NCBI RefSeq assembly: GCF_000332645.1
Contig: NZ_AMXN01000001.1
Coordinates: 248,001 to 312,000, forward strand
DNA from: Bacillus inaquosorum KCTC 13429
GTDB taxonomy: Bacteria > Bacillota > Bacilli > Bacillales > Bacillaceae
Direction: 5' to 3'
DNA: 64,000 nucleotides
In this document: in pieces, positions 37,298 to 45,677 of the stretch
Position numbering within the stretch: the first letter of the stretch is position 1
How the letters are laid out: each line of letters starts with the position of its first letter
Notes under the pieces: model-generated
Database searches by the model: none
What the model was told of the DNA's origin: nothing
What the model saw: only the letters and a program-made list of their open reading frames with translations
Translations under genes and position numbers: made by a program

Positions 37298-37677
37298 TCA
37301 GCCAGGCGGACAATTCCACCAAGTAGTTGTTACTTGTTTTAAATGATATTCAATGAATAAAATCACTTTTTTATAGTCATCTGATGAAAATTCTTTAATA
37401 GGATCTTCCCAATCATTATTTTTGGCTATTAAAACCAATAATTACCTTCAGGAGAAATGTCAGGAACCCAGCCTAAATCAAGCGTTATTGAGGATTGTTC
37501 ATGATAAAGCTGCAACAAACTGTCTGTGAACAAAAACCAGGAATCATCATTCGCTTCTAAAGTTCTTGGATCTATTTCAACAAAATGATTATAATTCACT
37601 TTCCATCCTTGCGTTATTCTTAGGGGATGTAAATTTACTTTAGGAACATTTAACTTAGCATGTTTTCTCACTATCAT
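37298..37677 (-). pseudogene. Frameshifted immunity-type gene, truncated paralogue of the gene at 37810-38463
   Basis: The first 82 codons (from 37677) align with the C-terminal half of the neighbour: GWKVNYNHFVEIDPRTLEAN against GWTVDYITLKDTDPKTLEAS, and LDLGWVPDISPEGNY against LDVGWYPEGDPSGSY. Translation then stops at TAA. Shifting frame by one base restores the match (LIAKNNDWEDPIKEF against LIKNEDWENPLED) and runs to TGA at 37298. A single G lost from the TGG-GTT junction explains it. The N-terminal half present in the paralogue is missing. It is probably a decayed immunity gene from an earlier toxin tip. Confidence 0.75.
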
Positions 37678-37779
37678 ATCCTCTTTAGTAATCTGGTTAA
37701 TTATTATCTAAGGTATTCTTATCTCTGACTTACGAAGTCTCCTGTATTAATAATCTACTTAGACAAATTATGCCTCATG

Positions 37780-37808
37780 GAAAAAGCAGTAGAACAACCT
37801 GCTTTTTT
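37780..37808 (-). terminator. Terminator after the 217-aa immunity-type gene
   Basis: On the minus strand AAAAAGCAG...CTGCTTTTT stem just downstream of the stop at 37810. Confidence 0.65.
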
Positions 37809-37809
37809 A

Positions 37810-38463
37810 TTAGTATTCATTTATCATTTCTTTCATAAAAATATTATCCAATTGTGTAATTAATTCTTTAAGCTCTGTACACATAATATCTTCTAATGGG
37901 TTTTCCCAATCTTCGTTTTTTATAAGTTCAATGCCATAACTTCCGCTTGGATCCCCTTCTGGGTACCACCCTACATCAAGCAACAAGTTTTTAGTCTTAT
38001 GAGAGATCTGCAGGAGATCTTGATTAAAGTCAAATAACCACGCATCATCACTTGCCTCTAATGTTTTAGGGTCAGTATCTTTTAATGTAATATAGTCAAC
38101 AGTCCAACCAGCCGGTATCCTAAGTCTTAAGAAATTGGGAACCTGTTGGCTTAGTGGCTGCAACTCCTCTAAAATCCCACTTCCCACACTCCAGATTTGA
38201 TATTCTAACTCCTCTAATAGATGTTCTATTTCATCAAAAGATTCTACGTCATAAATCTTATCTATTTTTAAGCCAACCACTTTGATATGGTATTGATCAT
38301 TTTCATATATTACCTTAATAATGGCATTACGTTTTTCATTTTGCAGTATTAGAAGTTCATATTCTTCTTCCGTGCTTTTTTCTGAGTTTAAATTGTTCAG
38401 TACTACAGACCAGCCATCACAGATTTTTAATGGCTGCAATTGAGAAATATGATCTCTGCCCAT
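37810..38463 (-). CDS. Putative immunity protein (unrecognised family, internal duplication)
   Basis: A 217-residue acidic soluble protein with no family I can name. The two halves look related. Each begins with a 'L-x-I-x-x-GW-x-V' element (LKICDGWSVVLNNL near residue 12, LRIPAGWTVDYITL near 112), suggesting an internal duplication. The C-terminal half is repeated in the frameshifted gene just downstream. It sits after an LXG toxin and its adjacent gene on the same strand, which is the standard position for orphan immunity genes. Low GC fits the accessory region. The AGAAGCGGG before ATG 38463 is a modest RBS. A role in neutralising a related toxin is inference from position. Confidence 0.6.
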   Translation of the reverse strand: MGRDHISQLQPLKICDGWSVVLNNLNSEKSTEEEYELLILQNEKRNAIIKVIYENDQYHIKVVGLKIDKIYDVESFDEIEHLLEELEYQIWSVGSGILEELQPLSQQVPNFLRLRIPAGWTVDYITLKDTDPKTLEASDDAWLFDFNQDLLQISHKTKNLLLDVGWYPEGDPSGSYGIELIKNEDWENPLEDIMCTELKELITQLDNIFMKEMINEY

Positions 38464-38513
38464 CCCGCTTCTCCTTGTACTTCGTTGGCCTATCTTTAAA
38501 AAGCTTCATCATT

Positions 38514-38550
38514 CTAAAAAAACTTGCCGATGACAACACTGCAAGTTTTT
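38514..38550 (-). terminator. Terminator of the LXG toxin-immunity operon
   Basis: AAAAACTTGC...GCAAGTTTTT stem right after the gene ending at 38553, with T residues on the minus strand. Confidence 0.85.
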
Positions 38551-38552
38551 AA

Positions 38553-39122
38553 CTATAGCAACTCTAATACATCAGTAAACAAGGCATCTCCTAATGTTAA
38601 TCTCCTGTTGAAAGGCTGTATATGCGGCAATTCATTCCACTCATACACAGTATCGTAGTAATCATACAAATAACTGAGTTCGATAAACCCTTTCTCATGC
38701 ATTATTTTATTGATATAGTTCGTTCCCTGAATGAATTCTAAAGATTCAGCGGTCCCTATAATATCATAAGCTCCACCAATTAAATCGTGTCTTAGGGAAT
38801 AGCTATAATCTAGTACATAAACAGGCACCAATTTAGATACTTTCATATTGATTTGCTGTTCTAGATGAAATCCATTTTCCCCAGAAAGATCTTGCAAGTG
38901 GATATTGATTTCTCCTGATGGATTGTTTAAATCTCTAACTTCAATTTTTTTCAAACCTTTTATTTGATTAAATTCATCAGGCACTTTTATTTTCTCTGCA
39001 CATTTGTTCTTATACCATTCGTCTAATTCCCTATTCATAAATAGACGATGAAGCAACTCACCAATTTCAGGATATTCATTAATAAATCTTATTCCATGTT
39101 CCATAGTTTTTAACCATCCCAT
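38553..39122 (-). CDS. Candidate cognate immunity protein for the E3-type LXG toxin
   Basis: A 189-residue soluble protein (MGWLKTMEHGIRFINEYPEI) whose start overlaps the toxin's 3' end by 13 bases, the arrangement seen for toxin/immunity pairs. It is acidic with many aromatic residues and no membrane segment. It does not look like the 85-residue cloacin/colicin E3 immunity family despite the E3-like warhead, so it may be a different inhibitor fold. A strong terminator follows, so toxin and this gene share one transcript. The immunity function is inferred from context only. Confidence 0.6.
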   Translation of the reverse strand: MGWLKTMEHGIRFINEYPEIGELLHRLFMNRELDEWYKNKCAEKIKVPDEFNQIKGLKKIEVRDLNNPSGEINIHLQDLSGENGFHLEQQINMKVSKLVPVYVLDYSYSLRHDLIGGAYDIIGTAESLEFIQGTNYINKIMHEKGFIELSYLYDYYDTVYEWNELPHIQPFNRRLTLGDALFTDVLELL

Positions 39123-40927
39123 CTTCTTGAAGGCTCGCCTTTTTTCGTCTGCTTACCAGTTACAGGATCAAACTCTCCTAAATGCTCTGTTCTTCTGCGG
39201 TTCCACTTTTCTAATTTGCCATGCTGGGAATCCCATTGCCAATTAAATCCATCTTTATCTGTCCAAGACTTTCTTTTTAACCTCTCTTTTATTTGTACCA
39301 TGCCTCTATCTTCCATCCACTTAGTTGGTTCCTTTAAACGATATCCATTGGAATTGTCTCCAACTATCTTCTCTCTGTCAGCTATCGCAGCATTGTATTC
39401 TTCAGTCCGTTTCTTCTTACTGTAGTTAGTACCATTATGAGCAACGTAATCATTTTGAGTCATCCCCTCAGGTTTTTCCAACCATTTAGGTTTTTTTGAC
39501 TGGCTACTAACCATCTTCACAATCCCAAGATCCTTAACAGCCGTCTTTTCCACATCTACACGAACTGTCGGAATTCCGAAAGTGAAGCCATCCGGAGTTA
39601 CTGGGCGTTCTGCGTATACACGGACGTTTGTTGGGACTTTGAATTGTTTTACTTTTTCTAGTGTCTTGTTAGCTTTTTGGACTTTTGAATGGGTTGCAAG
39701 CGGTATGCCTTTGTCTATATGTTTCGCCAATGCACCAGCACCAACTAAACTCAATGCCGCTTCCAGCGCCCCTTGCTTCCGCTTCTCCTCAGACACTTTG
39801 TTTCCAAACATATCCCGTCCTGTGACAGCTTCTGAGAATCCGTTTGACGCAACAAGGCCGTATGCGCCCATTTCTGACATTTTGAGAATGTCTAAGGATT
39901 TGCCGGTTTTGTAGGCGTCTAAAGCGTGTTCGGCTGCGATAGCTGCTTTTCCGGTTTTGTAGATGGCTTTTCCGCCTTTGAAAGCGCGGCCTGCCCAGCC
40001 GACGACCGGTATGAAGCCAGCTGCGGCCATAGCTCCTGCTGTCACCCGTTCTGCGGCGGAGAGCTTTTCGCCAGTAACCGGATCAACGCCTTCGGTTGCT
40101 CTTTTATAATCATAATAGCCAGTGACTTCTCCAGTAAAGTTGCAAACTCCATCCCATGTTTTTTCGTACCAAGGTTTGTTAGCTTCTTCTTCAGCCTTTT
40201 CCTGAAGCCGCCTTGCTTCGGCTTGCTGGGCTTTTGCATCGATATAGGTCGTTCCTTGCTTTTCTACTTCAATGACGCTTTTGTAGACTTCATTGCTGTG
40301 GAAGGCTTTTTTGTCATAGTACATAGGGGATGCGCTCTTCCCGTTGCTGGTGGCCTGCATGAGAACAGAATATTTGGTGAGCACTGCGTTGTCCAGAGAT
40401 TCTAAATTTTGATATTCAGTGGTCAGGGATTCATCAAGCTTATCGACTGCAGTGATCGTGTCACGTCTGATTTTTTGGGCATCGCCCATCTTATCTGCAT
40501 AGTCGTCAAGCGTGTACATGTCGAGATCAATAATATCGCTGATGCCTGACAAAATAGAATCGATTTCTTCTTTATGAGCGGAGACAATCTCTGAGGCTTT
40601 CAAGTCTCCATTGGGCAGCTCATGATCCAAAAAAGAAGTTTCCACATATGAATCATTCAGTTCTTGATCTTTAATATCTCCTGAAATGCCATTTAAAAAC
40701 GCAATTTGAGCAGAGACAAGCGTCAGCCAGCTGTCAACGATTTCCGCCTGTCCCTGAAAGAAAGCTTTAATATTGTCCGCGCCTTTTCCTTTAAAATCGT
40801 CACCTAAATCTGCAACTCCCTGAAACGCTTTTTTCAGCGTATTCAGCTGCTCCTCAAGCGTCTCATATTGCTTTTTTCTGCTCTTTGCTTCATCGATTAA
40901 AGATTGTGATTCAAATACTTTGCTCAT
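39110..40927 (-). CDS. LXG polymorphic toxin with colicin E3-type rRNase tip (ywqJ position)
   Basis: Toxin secreted by the type VII (Yuk/Esx) system for contact-dependent competition. 605 residues. N-terminal LXG domain (about 1-230, helical, starting SKVFESQSLIDEAKSRKKQY); linker and pre-toxin region to about 440 with a glycine-rich hydrophobic patch (AAGFIPVVGWAGRAFKGGKA). The C-terminal 60 residues read WTDKDGFNWQWDSQHGKLEKW then RTEHLGEFDPVTGKQ and PSRRW. This matches the E3/cloacin cytotoxic domain, with the Asp, His and Glu catalytic set in WDSQHGKLE. E3-type enzymes cut 16S rRNA at the decoding centre. In 168 the gene here, ywqJ, has a deaminase-type tip, so the tip has been exchanged. 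Operon: ywqH-ywqI-toxin-immunity. Confidence 0.88.
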   Translation of the reverse strand: MSKVFESQSLIDEAKSRKKQYETLEEQLNTLKKAFQGVADLGDDFKGKGADNIKAFFQGQAEIVDSWLTLVSAQIAFLNGISGDIKDQELNDSYVETSFLDHELPNGDLKASEIVSAHKEEIDSILSGISDIIDLDMYTLDDYADKMGDAQKIRRDTITAVDKLDESLTTEYQNLESLDNAVLTKYSVLMQATSNGKSASPMYYDKKAFHSNEVYKSVIEVEKQGTTYIDAKAQQAEARRLQEKAEEEANKPWYEKTWDGVCNFTGEVTGYYDYKRATEGVDPVTGEKLSAAERVTAGAMAAAGFIPVVGWAGRAFKGGKAIYKTGKAAIAAEHALDAYKTGKSLDILKMSEMGAYGLVASNGFSEAVTGRDMFGNKVSEEKRKQGALEAALSLVGAGALAKHIDKGIPLATHSKVQKANKTLEKVKQFKVPTNVRVYAERPVTPDGFTFGIPTVRVDVEKTAVKDLGIVKMVSSQSKKPKWLEKPEGMTQNDYVAHNGTNYSKKKRTEEYNAAIADREKIVGDNSNGYRLKEPTKWMEDRGMVQIKERLKRKSWTDKDGFNWQWDSQHGKLEKWNRRRTEHLGEFDPVTGKQTKKGEPSRRWDG

Positions 40928-40945
40928 CGCACTGCCCTTTCTTTT

Positions 40946-41206
40946 CTATTTTACAGCTATCGCCTCGTCCTGCTCTTTGAGTGAATCAACGTTATCCTTT
41001 GTGTCCTCGATATTTTTCTGTACCGCTTTTTTATAATCTCCGAGCATGGTCTTGATGTTCTCCTCACGCTCATGATATTTTTTCGTGTAATCAAGGCTGT
41101 TTTTTCCATTGGAGCCCGCGGCGCCGATTGATACGTCAGCAAGCGCATCTTTGACAGAATCCAATGTTTTGATGACTGTGCCGTATTTCAGCTTAATTTC
41201 TGACAT
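40946..41206 (-). CDS. ywqI: LXG-associated small alpha-helical protein YwqI
   Basis: An 86-residue helical protein (MSEIKLKYGTVIKTLDSVK), similar in size and heptad pattern to the Lap/WXG100-like partners encoded just ahead of LXG toxins (DUF5344 type). Such partners pair with the toxin's LXG domain to form the type VII secretion signal. It lies 18 bases upstream of the toxin and 9 bases after ywqH. Confidence 0.82.
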   Translation of the reverse strand: MSEIKLKYGTVIKTLDSVKDALADVSIGAAGSNGKNSLDYTKKYHEREENIKTMLGDYKKAVQKNIEDTKDNVDSLKEQDEAIAVK

Positions 41207-41215
41207 AAAAAAAGA

Positions 41216-41638
41216 TCACCACCATTTTAGTTTACTAATTTGTTTTCCTGCTTCTTCCACGAACTCTTCTCCCTTAGCAAGAAGATCGCCTGCGGCATTC
41301 GCTGCGCTCTTGGTCAAGTTCAGCTCAAATTTCTCTGCTTCAAGAGTGAAAATTTTGAATTGAATTGAAGCCATATAATCGTTATATTTATCATTCACAA
41401 TCTTGGATGCTTCCGATTTCGCCTCTTCTCTGCCCTTGTCGAAATCATCCGCTTTCGTTCCTGTCCAGTGCTTGCCCAATTCCGGTTTCACAATTTCTTT
41501 GATTTCAGTGATTGCCTCTTCTTGCAGTGTGTCTATGTCCTTTTTTGCTTTTTTCAGCTTTTCGATCTTGTCTTCCACGTCGGAAATTTTTCCGTTGAGC
41601 GAACTTTTGATATCCGCTAATACACTTTCATAACCCAT
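41216..41638 (-). CDS. ywqH: LXG-associated coiled-coil protein YwqH
   Basis: A 140-residue helical protein (MGYESVLADIKSSLNGKISD; DUF5082 type), the first gene of the LXG operon and a likely second targeting partner of the toxin. ATG 41638 with AAGAGGTGAT upstream is preferred; three extra in-frame codons lie upstream. Charged heptads run over about residues 15-45. Same order as in 168. Confidence 0.85.
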   Translation of the reverse strand: MGYESVLADIKSSLNGKISDVEDKIEKLKKAKKDIDTLQEEAITEIKEIVKPELGKHWTGTKADDFDKGREEAKSEASKIVNDKYNDYMASIQFKIFTLEAEKFELNLTKSAANAAGDLLAKGEEFVEEAGKQISKLKWW

Positions 41639-41961
41639 CTGAATCACCTCTTAATACTCAAAAAGTCGTATGGAGGGGCTGATGAAGATAGACTTTTCCA
41701 TACTTTATTTCCATATATTATATTTTAAAATAGCCAGAAGGCGGCTTAAATAGGGTAAATGGCTTAATTTAGGCTTATAACGCTCTCGATATGTAGGTCT
41801 ATGATCTTGTTTTTGTTCGTTATACAGCCAATAAAAGCGTTTTATAACATTGAAATGCCTGAAGTCATAGTTACAAAGACACTTGAAAGAGACAGATGTT
41901 GATGATCTGTCTCTTTCTGCGTAATGGTAATTACTGTAATATAAAGATAAAAAACAGGGTG
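41639..41961. promoter_or_regulatory. Control region upstream of ywqH, with a free-standing hairpin
   Basis: About 320 bp without a gene, AT-rich. It must contain the LXG operon promoter (minus strand), which I cannot fix. At 41885-41917 a perfect 13-bp stem GAAAGAGACAGAT/ATCTGTCTCTTTC stands without a T run on either side. Confidence 0.4.
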
Positions 41962-41967
41962 ATGATG

Positions 41968-42225
41968 ATGAGTTTTTTCAGTCCGATGATGTTATTTTTT
42001 GTTGTCTTTCCTTTTCTGTCCTTCTTTGTTTTCGGTATTGCAGGCACATTGCTGTTTAAAAAACACGGCCTTTAGTCAATGCCTCTTACGGTGCTCAGCT
42101 TATTGGTCATATTTATGTTCTGCATTGACTCGGCTACGCCTGATTTTGTTGTGTGGCTTATTTCATTTCCGCTTCTGACCCTATTGGCGGCAGGGGTGAC
42201 CCTTTGGATCAAAAGCCTGTATTAG
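41968..42225 (+). pseudogene. DUF2651-like small membrane protein gene interrupted by an in-frame TAG
   Basis: AGGGTGAT precedes ATGATGATG. Reading from 41968 gives MSFFSPMMLFFVVFPFLSFF...LLFKKHGL, then TAG at 42073-42075. The same frame then continues open for 49 codons (SMPLTVLSLLVIFMFCIDSA ... TLWIKSLY) to TAG at 42223. The combined 84 coding residues give three membrane segments in the DUF2651 arrangement, including a FFIWVI-like DFVVWLISF segment. One base change (amber) therefore splits an otherwise intact gene. Its end overlaps the 3' end of ywqG on the opposite strand. Confidence 0.65.
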
Positions 42226-43010
42226 CTGCAGTCCCAGTTGTACAGAACGTTTGAAAAGTCTTTTTTCCTTAAATCGTCAGGTGTGATGAAAAAATTTGCG
42301 ATGCCGACGTCTCCCCACATTGAATCGATATCATCGTCTGAATCAATTTGCAGAAGGAGAACAGTATGTTCTTTATACGCGTATTCCCTCGGATCATTCT
42401 GAGTAAAAGAAGCGTACCCGCCGATTTTATGGCCGAACCCGTTTTCAGCCAGCTCATTATAAATGTCTTCTTCATCCTCACCGAACTGATCAAAGAATTT
42501 CATTGTTTCCATGCCCGCATATTGCTCAAATTGAAAATCTGTAGGCAGCACCCATTCCGCAGATGTCTCAGGCTCGACTGCTGCTTCTGATAAAATCGGA
42601 AAATCACATTCGTCTGTGTCGATAAATGAAAAATCAGAAACAAGCTCGTCCTCGTTTTCTATGATATTCTCAAAATAGATCACTCTGAAATTCTTTTGTT
42701 CACATTGATTGTCAAAATTCAACCCATACACGTCATCATGAACAGAAATGTAAAACTGCAGGATACCCGCAGAAGGAAAGCCGTCAAGCTGGGGAATTTG
42801 CGAGAAATTAATCTGCGCCAGGAGCTTCATCGGCTGTCCATTTTCGTCAGTCGGGTATGTTTCATGCTTGGGAAAATAGGGCTCACCGGCAATTTTGCTC
42901 TCATATCGCCCTGTTTTCCCTTTTCGGACATTCAATTTCACATATTCTTTTGCTGATTTCTCCAGCATATCTCGATACGGTCCCATTTTTTCAGGCAGAT
43001 GTTTCTTCAC
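42222..43010 (-). CDS. ywqG: DUF1963 protein YwqG
   Basis: A 262-residue cytosolic protein of the DUF1963/YwqG family. Typical motifs: [35 protein letters not shown], and C-terminal [13 protein letters not shown]. The biochemical function is unknown; family members often sit near toxin-immunity loci and may be immunity-like. The GTG at 43010 with AAAAGGAGAG upstream is chosen. An in-frame ATG at 43106 would add a very basic stretch that is really the decayed remnant read in another frame. Confidence 0.88.
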   Translation of the reverse strand: MKKHLPEKMGPYRDMLEKSAKEYVKLNVRKGKTGRYESKIAGEPYFPKHETYPTDENGQPMKLLAQINFSQIPQLDGFPSAGILQFYISVHDDVYGLNFDNQCEQKNFRVIYFENIIENEDELVSDFSFIDTDECDFPILSEAAVEPETSAEWVLPTDFQFEQYAGMETMKFFDQFGEDEEDIYNELAENGFGHKIGGYASFTQNDPREYAYKEHTVLLLQIDSDDDIDSMWGDVGIANFFITPDDLRKKDFSNVLYNWDCS

Positions 43011-43012
43011 GA

Positions 43013-43290
43013 TTACTCTCCTTTTCCAGCATCTCCAAATGATTTTGGCAGCTCTTGTTTTTCTAGTTTTTCTTTTGTTTCTTCTAATGTTTTTCCGCTT
43101 TTTCAAGCTGTTGTTTATGGTATGTATGCTTCAATTAATCATATTCTGCATACGGTCCAATACCATCACCTAAAATCCTTCATGATTCCAAACAGTTATA
43201 TTTACATAGATTCGCGAAGGCTTTCCATATTCATAAAGTCACTATTCCTATCTAAATTTTCAAACAATAGTTAAATAGTAGCAAATGTAT
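43013..43290 (-). pseudogene. Decayed coding remnant upstream of ywqG
   Basis: The minus strand shows successive peptide-like fragments in different frames: FENLDRNSDFMNMESLRESM, then VNITVWNHEGF, then GDGIGPYAEYD, then [14 protein letters not shown], and finally [20 protein letters not shown] ending at TAA (43013-43015) just before ywqG. Each break is a stop or frameshift. The fragments have normal codon character and heptads at the end, so this looks like a dead gene ending where the ywqG RBS begins. I do not recognise the family. Confidence 0.4.
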
Positions 43291-43335
43291 CCAACCTCCA
43301 CAAGCAGGAGAATAGACTTATCATCCGCAATAAAC

Positions 43336-43368
43336 AAAAAAAGACTGGTTCACAACCAGTCTTTTTTT
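43336..43368. terminator. ugd terminator
   Basis: AAAAAAAGACTGGTT-CAC-AACCAGTCTTTTTTT is a perfect 15-bp stem immediately after ugd, symmetric and so bidirectional. Confidence 0.92.
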
Positions 43369-43372
43369 ACAT

Positions 43373-44695
43373 CTATTGAATTGCCCCCGACGGAACAATC
43401 GCCTTCCGCCCCACAGAATAATACTCCACCCCTGCAGCCGCAGCTTCATCCAATGTGTAGCAGTTTCTGCCATCAAATATGAGCGGCGTTTCCATCAAAT
43501 CTCGATAGGCTGCTAACGGGAATTGTTTAATGTCAGCCCAGTCGGTTAAAATCATGACGGCGTCGGAACCTTTGACAGCTTCCTCGATCGTCTCTTTATA
43601 TTCAACAGCTTGCGGGAGAACATGCTTCGCATGGCTTGCGGCAATGGGATCGTAGGCTTTCATACGGGCGTCGAGCGCAGCGAGACGGTCTGCAATGACA
43701 ATCGACGGCGCTTCCCTCATATCGTCCGTATTCGGTTTAAATGACAGACCTAAAAGGGCAATCGTTTTTCCCGTCACCCCGCCGAGCCTGTTCAGCGCTT
43801 TATCCACCAGCATCGCCTGCTGATTGTTGTTGACTTTGATGACCGATTTCAGCAGTTCAAAATCATGCTCGACATTGCCGGCAATTTGCACGAGAGCGTT
43901 TGTGTCCTTTGGAAAACAAGAGCCGCCGTAGCCTATGCCCGCTTTTAAAAACTGGCTCCCGATCCGCTTATCCTGCCCCATACCGTACGCGACTGCTTCA
44001 ATATCGGCGCCGACCTTTTCACATATATTCGAAATTTCATTTATAAAACTGATCTTAGTGGCAAGAAATGCATTTGAGGCATATTTGATCATCTCGGCGC
44101 TTCTGATATCCGTTTGATAAATCGGAATTTGAAACGGGCGGAAAAGCTCCTCAAGCGTCTTGGCTGTTGTCTGATCCGCTGTTCCGATCACGATCCTGTC
44201 GCCGTGAAACGTGTCATAGATCGCTGACCCTTCACGCAAAAATTCAGGATTGGATGCGACCGAAATGCTGACAGGCTCCGCAAGATGTTTAGAGATCAGC
44301 CCCTTAATCAAATCGTTTGTCCCGACGGGCACTGTGCTTTTTGTTACCACGATGGCATCCCGTTTGACATGCCGGGCGATGCGTTTGGCCGCATCTGTAA
44401 TATGCTCCAGATTCGCGTGCCCGTCGCTTTTCTGCGGTGTGCCGACCGCTATAAAAATAATGTCTGCCTGTGCCAAGCCGTTCTCATAGCTCGTTTCAAA
44501 GTTCAGCCGTCCATCAGCTGTATTTTTTCTCATCAGCTCTTCAAGACCCGGTTCAAATATGGGGGAAATGCCTTTTCTCATTTCATCAATCTTGTGAGCG
44601 TCAATATCAATGCAGGTTACATGATGTCCAATCTCAGAAAGAGAAACACCTGTCACAAGACCGACATAGCCTGTTCCGATGACTGTTATATTCAT
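43373..44695 (-). CDS. ugd: UDP-glucose 6-dehydrogenase YwqF
   Basis: NAD-dependent oxidation of UDP-glucose to UDP-glucuronate. The 440-residue enzyme has the N-terminal Rossmann motif GTGYVGLVTGVSL, a central dimerisation helix, the catalytic Cys in GYGGSCFPKDTNAL (about 260) and the C-terminal UDP-binding domain. ATG 44695 follows TTGGAGGG; a longer in-frame start at 44830 is unlikely. In B. subtilis Ugd is activated by PtkA tyrosine phosphorylation, and the kinase (ptkA), modulator (tkmA) and phosphatase (ptpZ) are encoded just upstream in the same direction. Confidence 0.95.
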   Translation of the reverse strand: MNITVIGTGYVGLVTGVSLSEIGHHVTCIDIDAHKIDEMRKGISPIFEPGLEELMRKNTADGRLNFETSYENGLAQADIIFIAVGTPQKSDGHANLEHITDAAKRIARHVKRDAIVVTKSTVPVGTNDLIKGLISKHLAEPVSISVASNPEFLREGSAIYDTFHGDRIVIGTADQTTAKTLEELFRPFQIPIYQTDIRSAEMIKYASNAFLATKISFINEISNICEKVGADIEAVAYGMGQDKRIGSQFLKAGIGYGGSCFPKDTNALVQIAGNVEHDFELLKSVIKVNNNQQAMLVDKALNRLGGVTGKTIALLGLSFKPNTDDMREAPSIVIADRLAALDARMKAYDPIAASHAKHVLPQAVEYKETIEEAVKGSDAVMILTDWADIKQFPLAAYRDLMETPLIFDGRNCYTLDEAAAAGVEYYSVGRKAIVPSGAIQ

Positions 44696-44890
44696 TGTTT
44701 CCCTCCAACAGTTAAATTGCTGCTTTGCAGCTTTCGTATTATCGTATGAGAACATCCTATCATGAATGCGGATGATCTCCCGCATAGCCTGTCGGGTACA
44801 GCCTGTACAGATTTCTGAAATGTGATTCAATCATACAGTATACTATTATATCGCTCTCAGAAAGAAAGTGGTGAAATGAGAACCGGCTGT

Positions 44891-45655
44891 TTAAAAGAGC
44901 CCAAATAATTTTCTTCTTTTGACCGGTTGCGGGGGCTGCCTGTAGATCGTTTGATTTTGCAGAAGAAGCTCGGCGTTTTCCGTCAGCAAATAAGGAAATT
45001 CCGGACCGAATTCTTTCTCTAGAATATAAAGGGCCTCTTGATTGTGAACGTTTCTCGTTTTCACATTATGGGCATCTGAGGCTACGAAATGAATCAAATT
45101 GGCTTCAGCCAGCCGGAGAGAAAATGCTTTCATCTGTTTTCCGAAAGTCCCCGCAAGACTTCCTGAAGTCATCTGAGATGCCGCTCCTTTTTCCACAAGA
45201 TGATACAGCAAGGACGGGTTTTCGCGAATTTCCCTGTTGCGTTCAGGATGAGCGATAACCGGAATATATCCTTTCAGCTGCAAATCATAAAAAAGCTGCT
45301 CAGCATATCGGGGAACCTGATCAAACGGAAACTCAATCAGGATGTATTTCGTATCGTTCAGCGAAAGCAGCTGCTGTTCAGCAAGGTCTCGTTCCAAATC
45401 GCCGTAAATTCTAATTTCCTGCCCCGGAAGCACGGTTAAAGGGATGTCTTCTTTAATTAAACGTTTGTTTAACTGATCTGCCGCTTCTCTGACTGCGGCT
45501 GGCTCGTTTTCATACATCCCGTTCTTATGATGCGGTGTCGCAATGATGGTCCGGATTCCCTGACGAACAGCGGCTCTTGCCATTTCTATGCTGTCGGCTG
45601 AATCGCTTGCCCCGTCATCCATTGCCGGAAGAATGTGACAGTGAATATCTATCAT
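44891..45655 (-). CDS. ptpZ: Tyrosine-protein phosphatase PtpZ (YwqE)
   Basis: PHP-family manganese-dependent phosphotyrosine phosphatase (CpsB/Wzb-like) that reverses PtkA action on Ugd and other targets. The 254 residues carry all metal motifs: DIHCHILPAMDDGASDS at the N-terminus, ATPHHKNGMYENE (about 40), IAHPERN (about 135) and ASDAHNV (about 195). It is third in tkmA-ptkA-ptpZ, 48 bases after ptkA, with an intervening stem-loop. Confidence 0.95.
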   Translation of the reverse strand: MIDIHCHILPAMDDGASDSADSIEMARAAVRQGIRTIIATPHHKNGMYENEPAAVREAADQLNKRLIKEDIPLTVLPGQEIRIYGDLERDLAEQQLLSLNDTKYILIEFPFDQVPRYAEQLFYDLQLKGYIPVIAHPERNREIRENPSLLYHLVEKGAASQMTSGSLAGTFGKQMKAFSLRLAEANLIHFVASDAHNVKTRNVHNQEALYILEKEFGPEFPYLLTENAELLLQNQTIYRQPPQPVKRRKLFGLF

Positions 45656-45677
45656 GTCTTAGCCCCCTTTTTTCGCA

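Noticed and set aside
37074..37346. 90-codon plus-strand frame after ywqM
   Set aside because: It overlaps the ywqM 3' end and the terminator and pseudogene on the other strand, has no RBS and no recognisable domain.
39926..40405. 159-codon plus-strand frame opposite the LXG toxin gene
   Set aside because: It is antisense to the toxin, Cys/Phe-rich, without an RBS; a by-product of the toxin's codon pattern.
41885..41917. Perfect 13-bp hairpin as a terminator
   Set aside because: There is no T run on either strand and no gene ends at it; kept only as a hairpin of unknown role.
42895..43274. Phe/Ser-rich open frames on the plus strand opposite the ywqG 5' end
   Set aside because: They are antisense to ywqG and to the decayed remnant, have no RBS and an unlikely composition.
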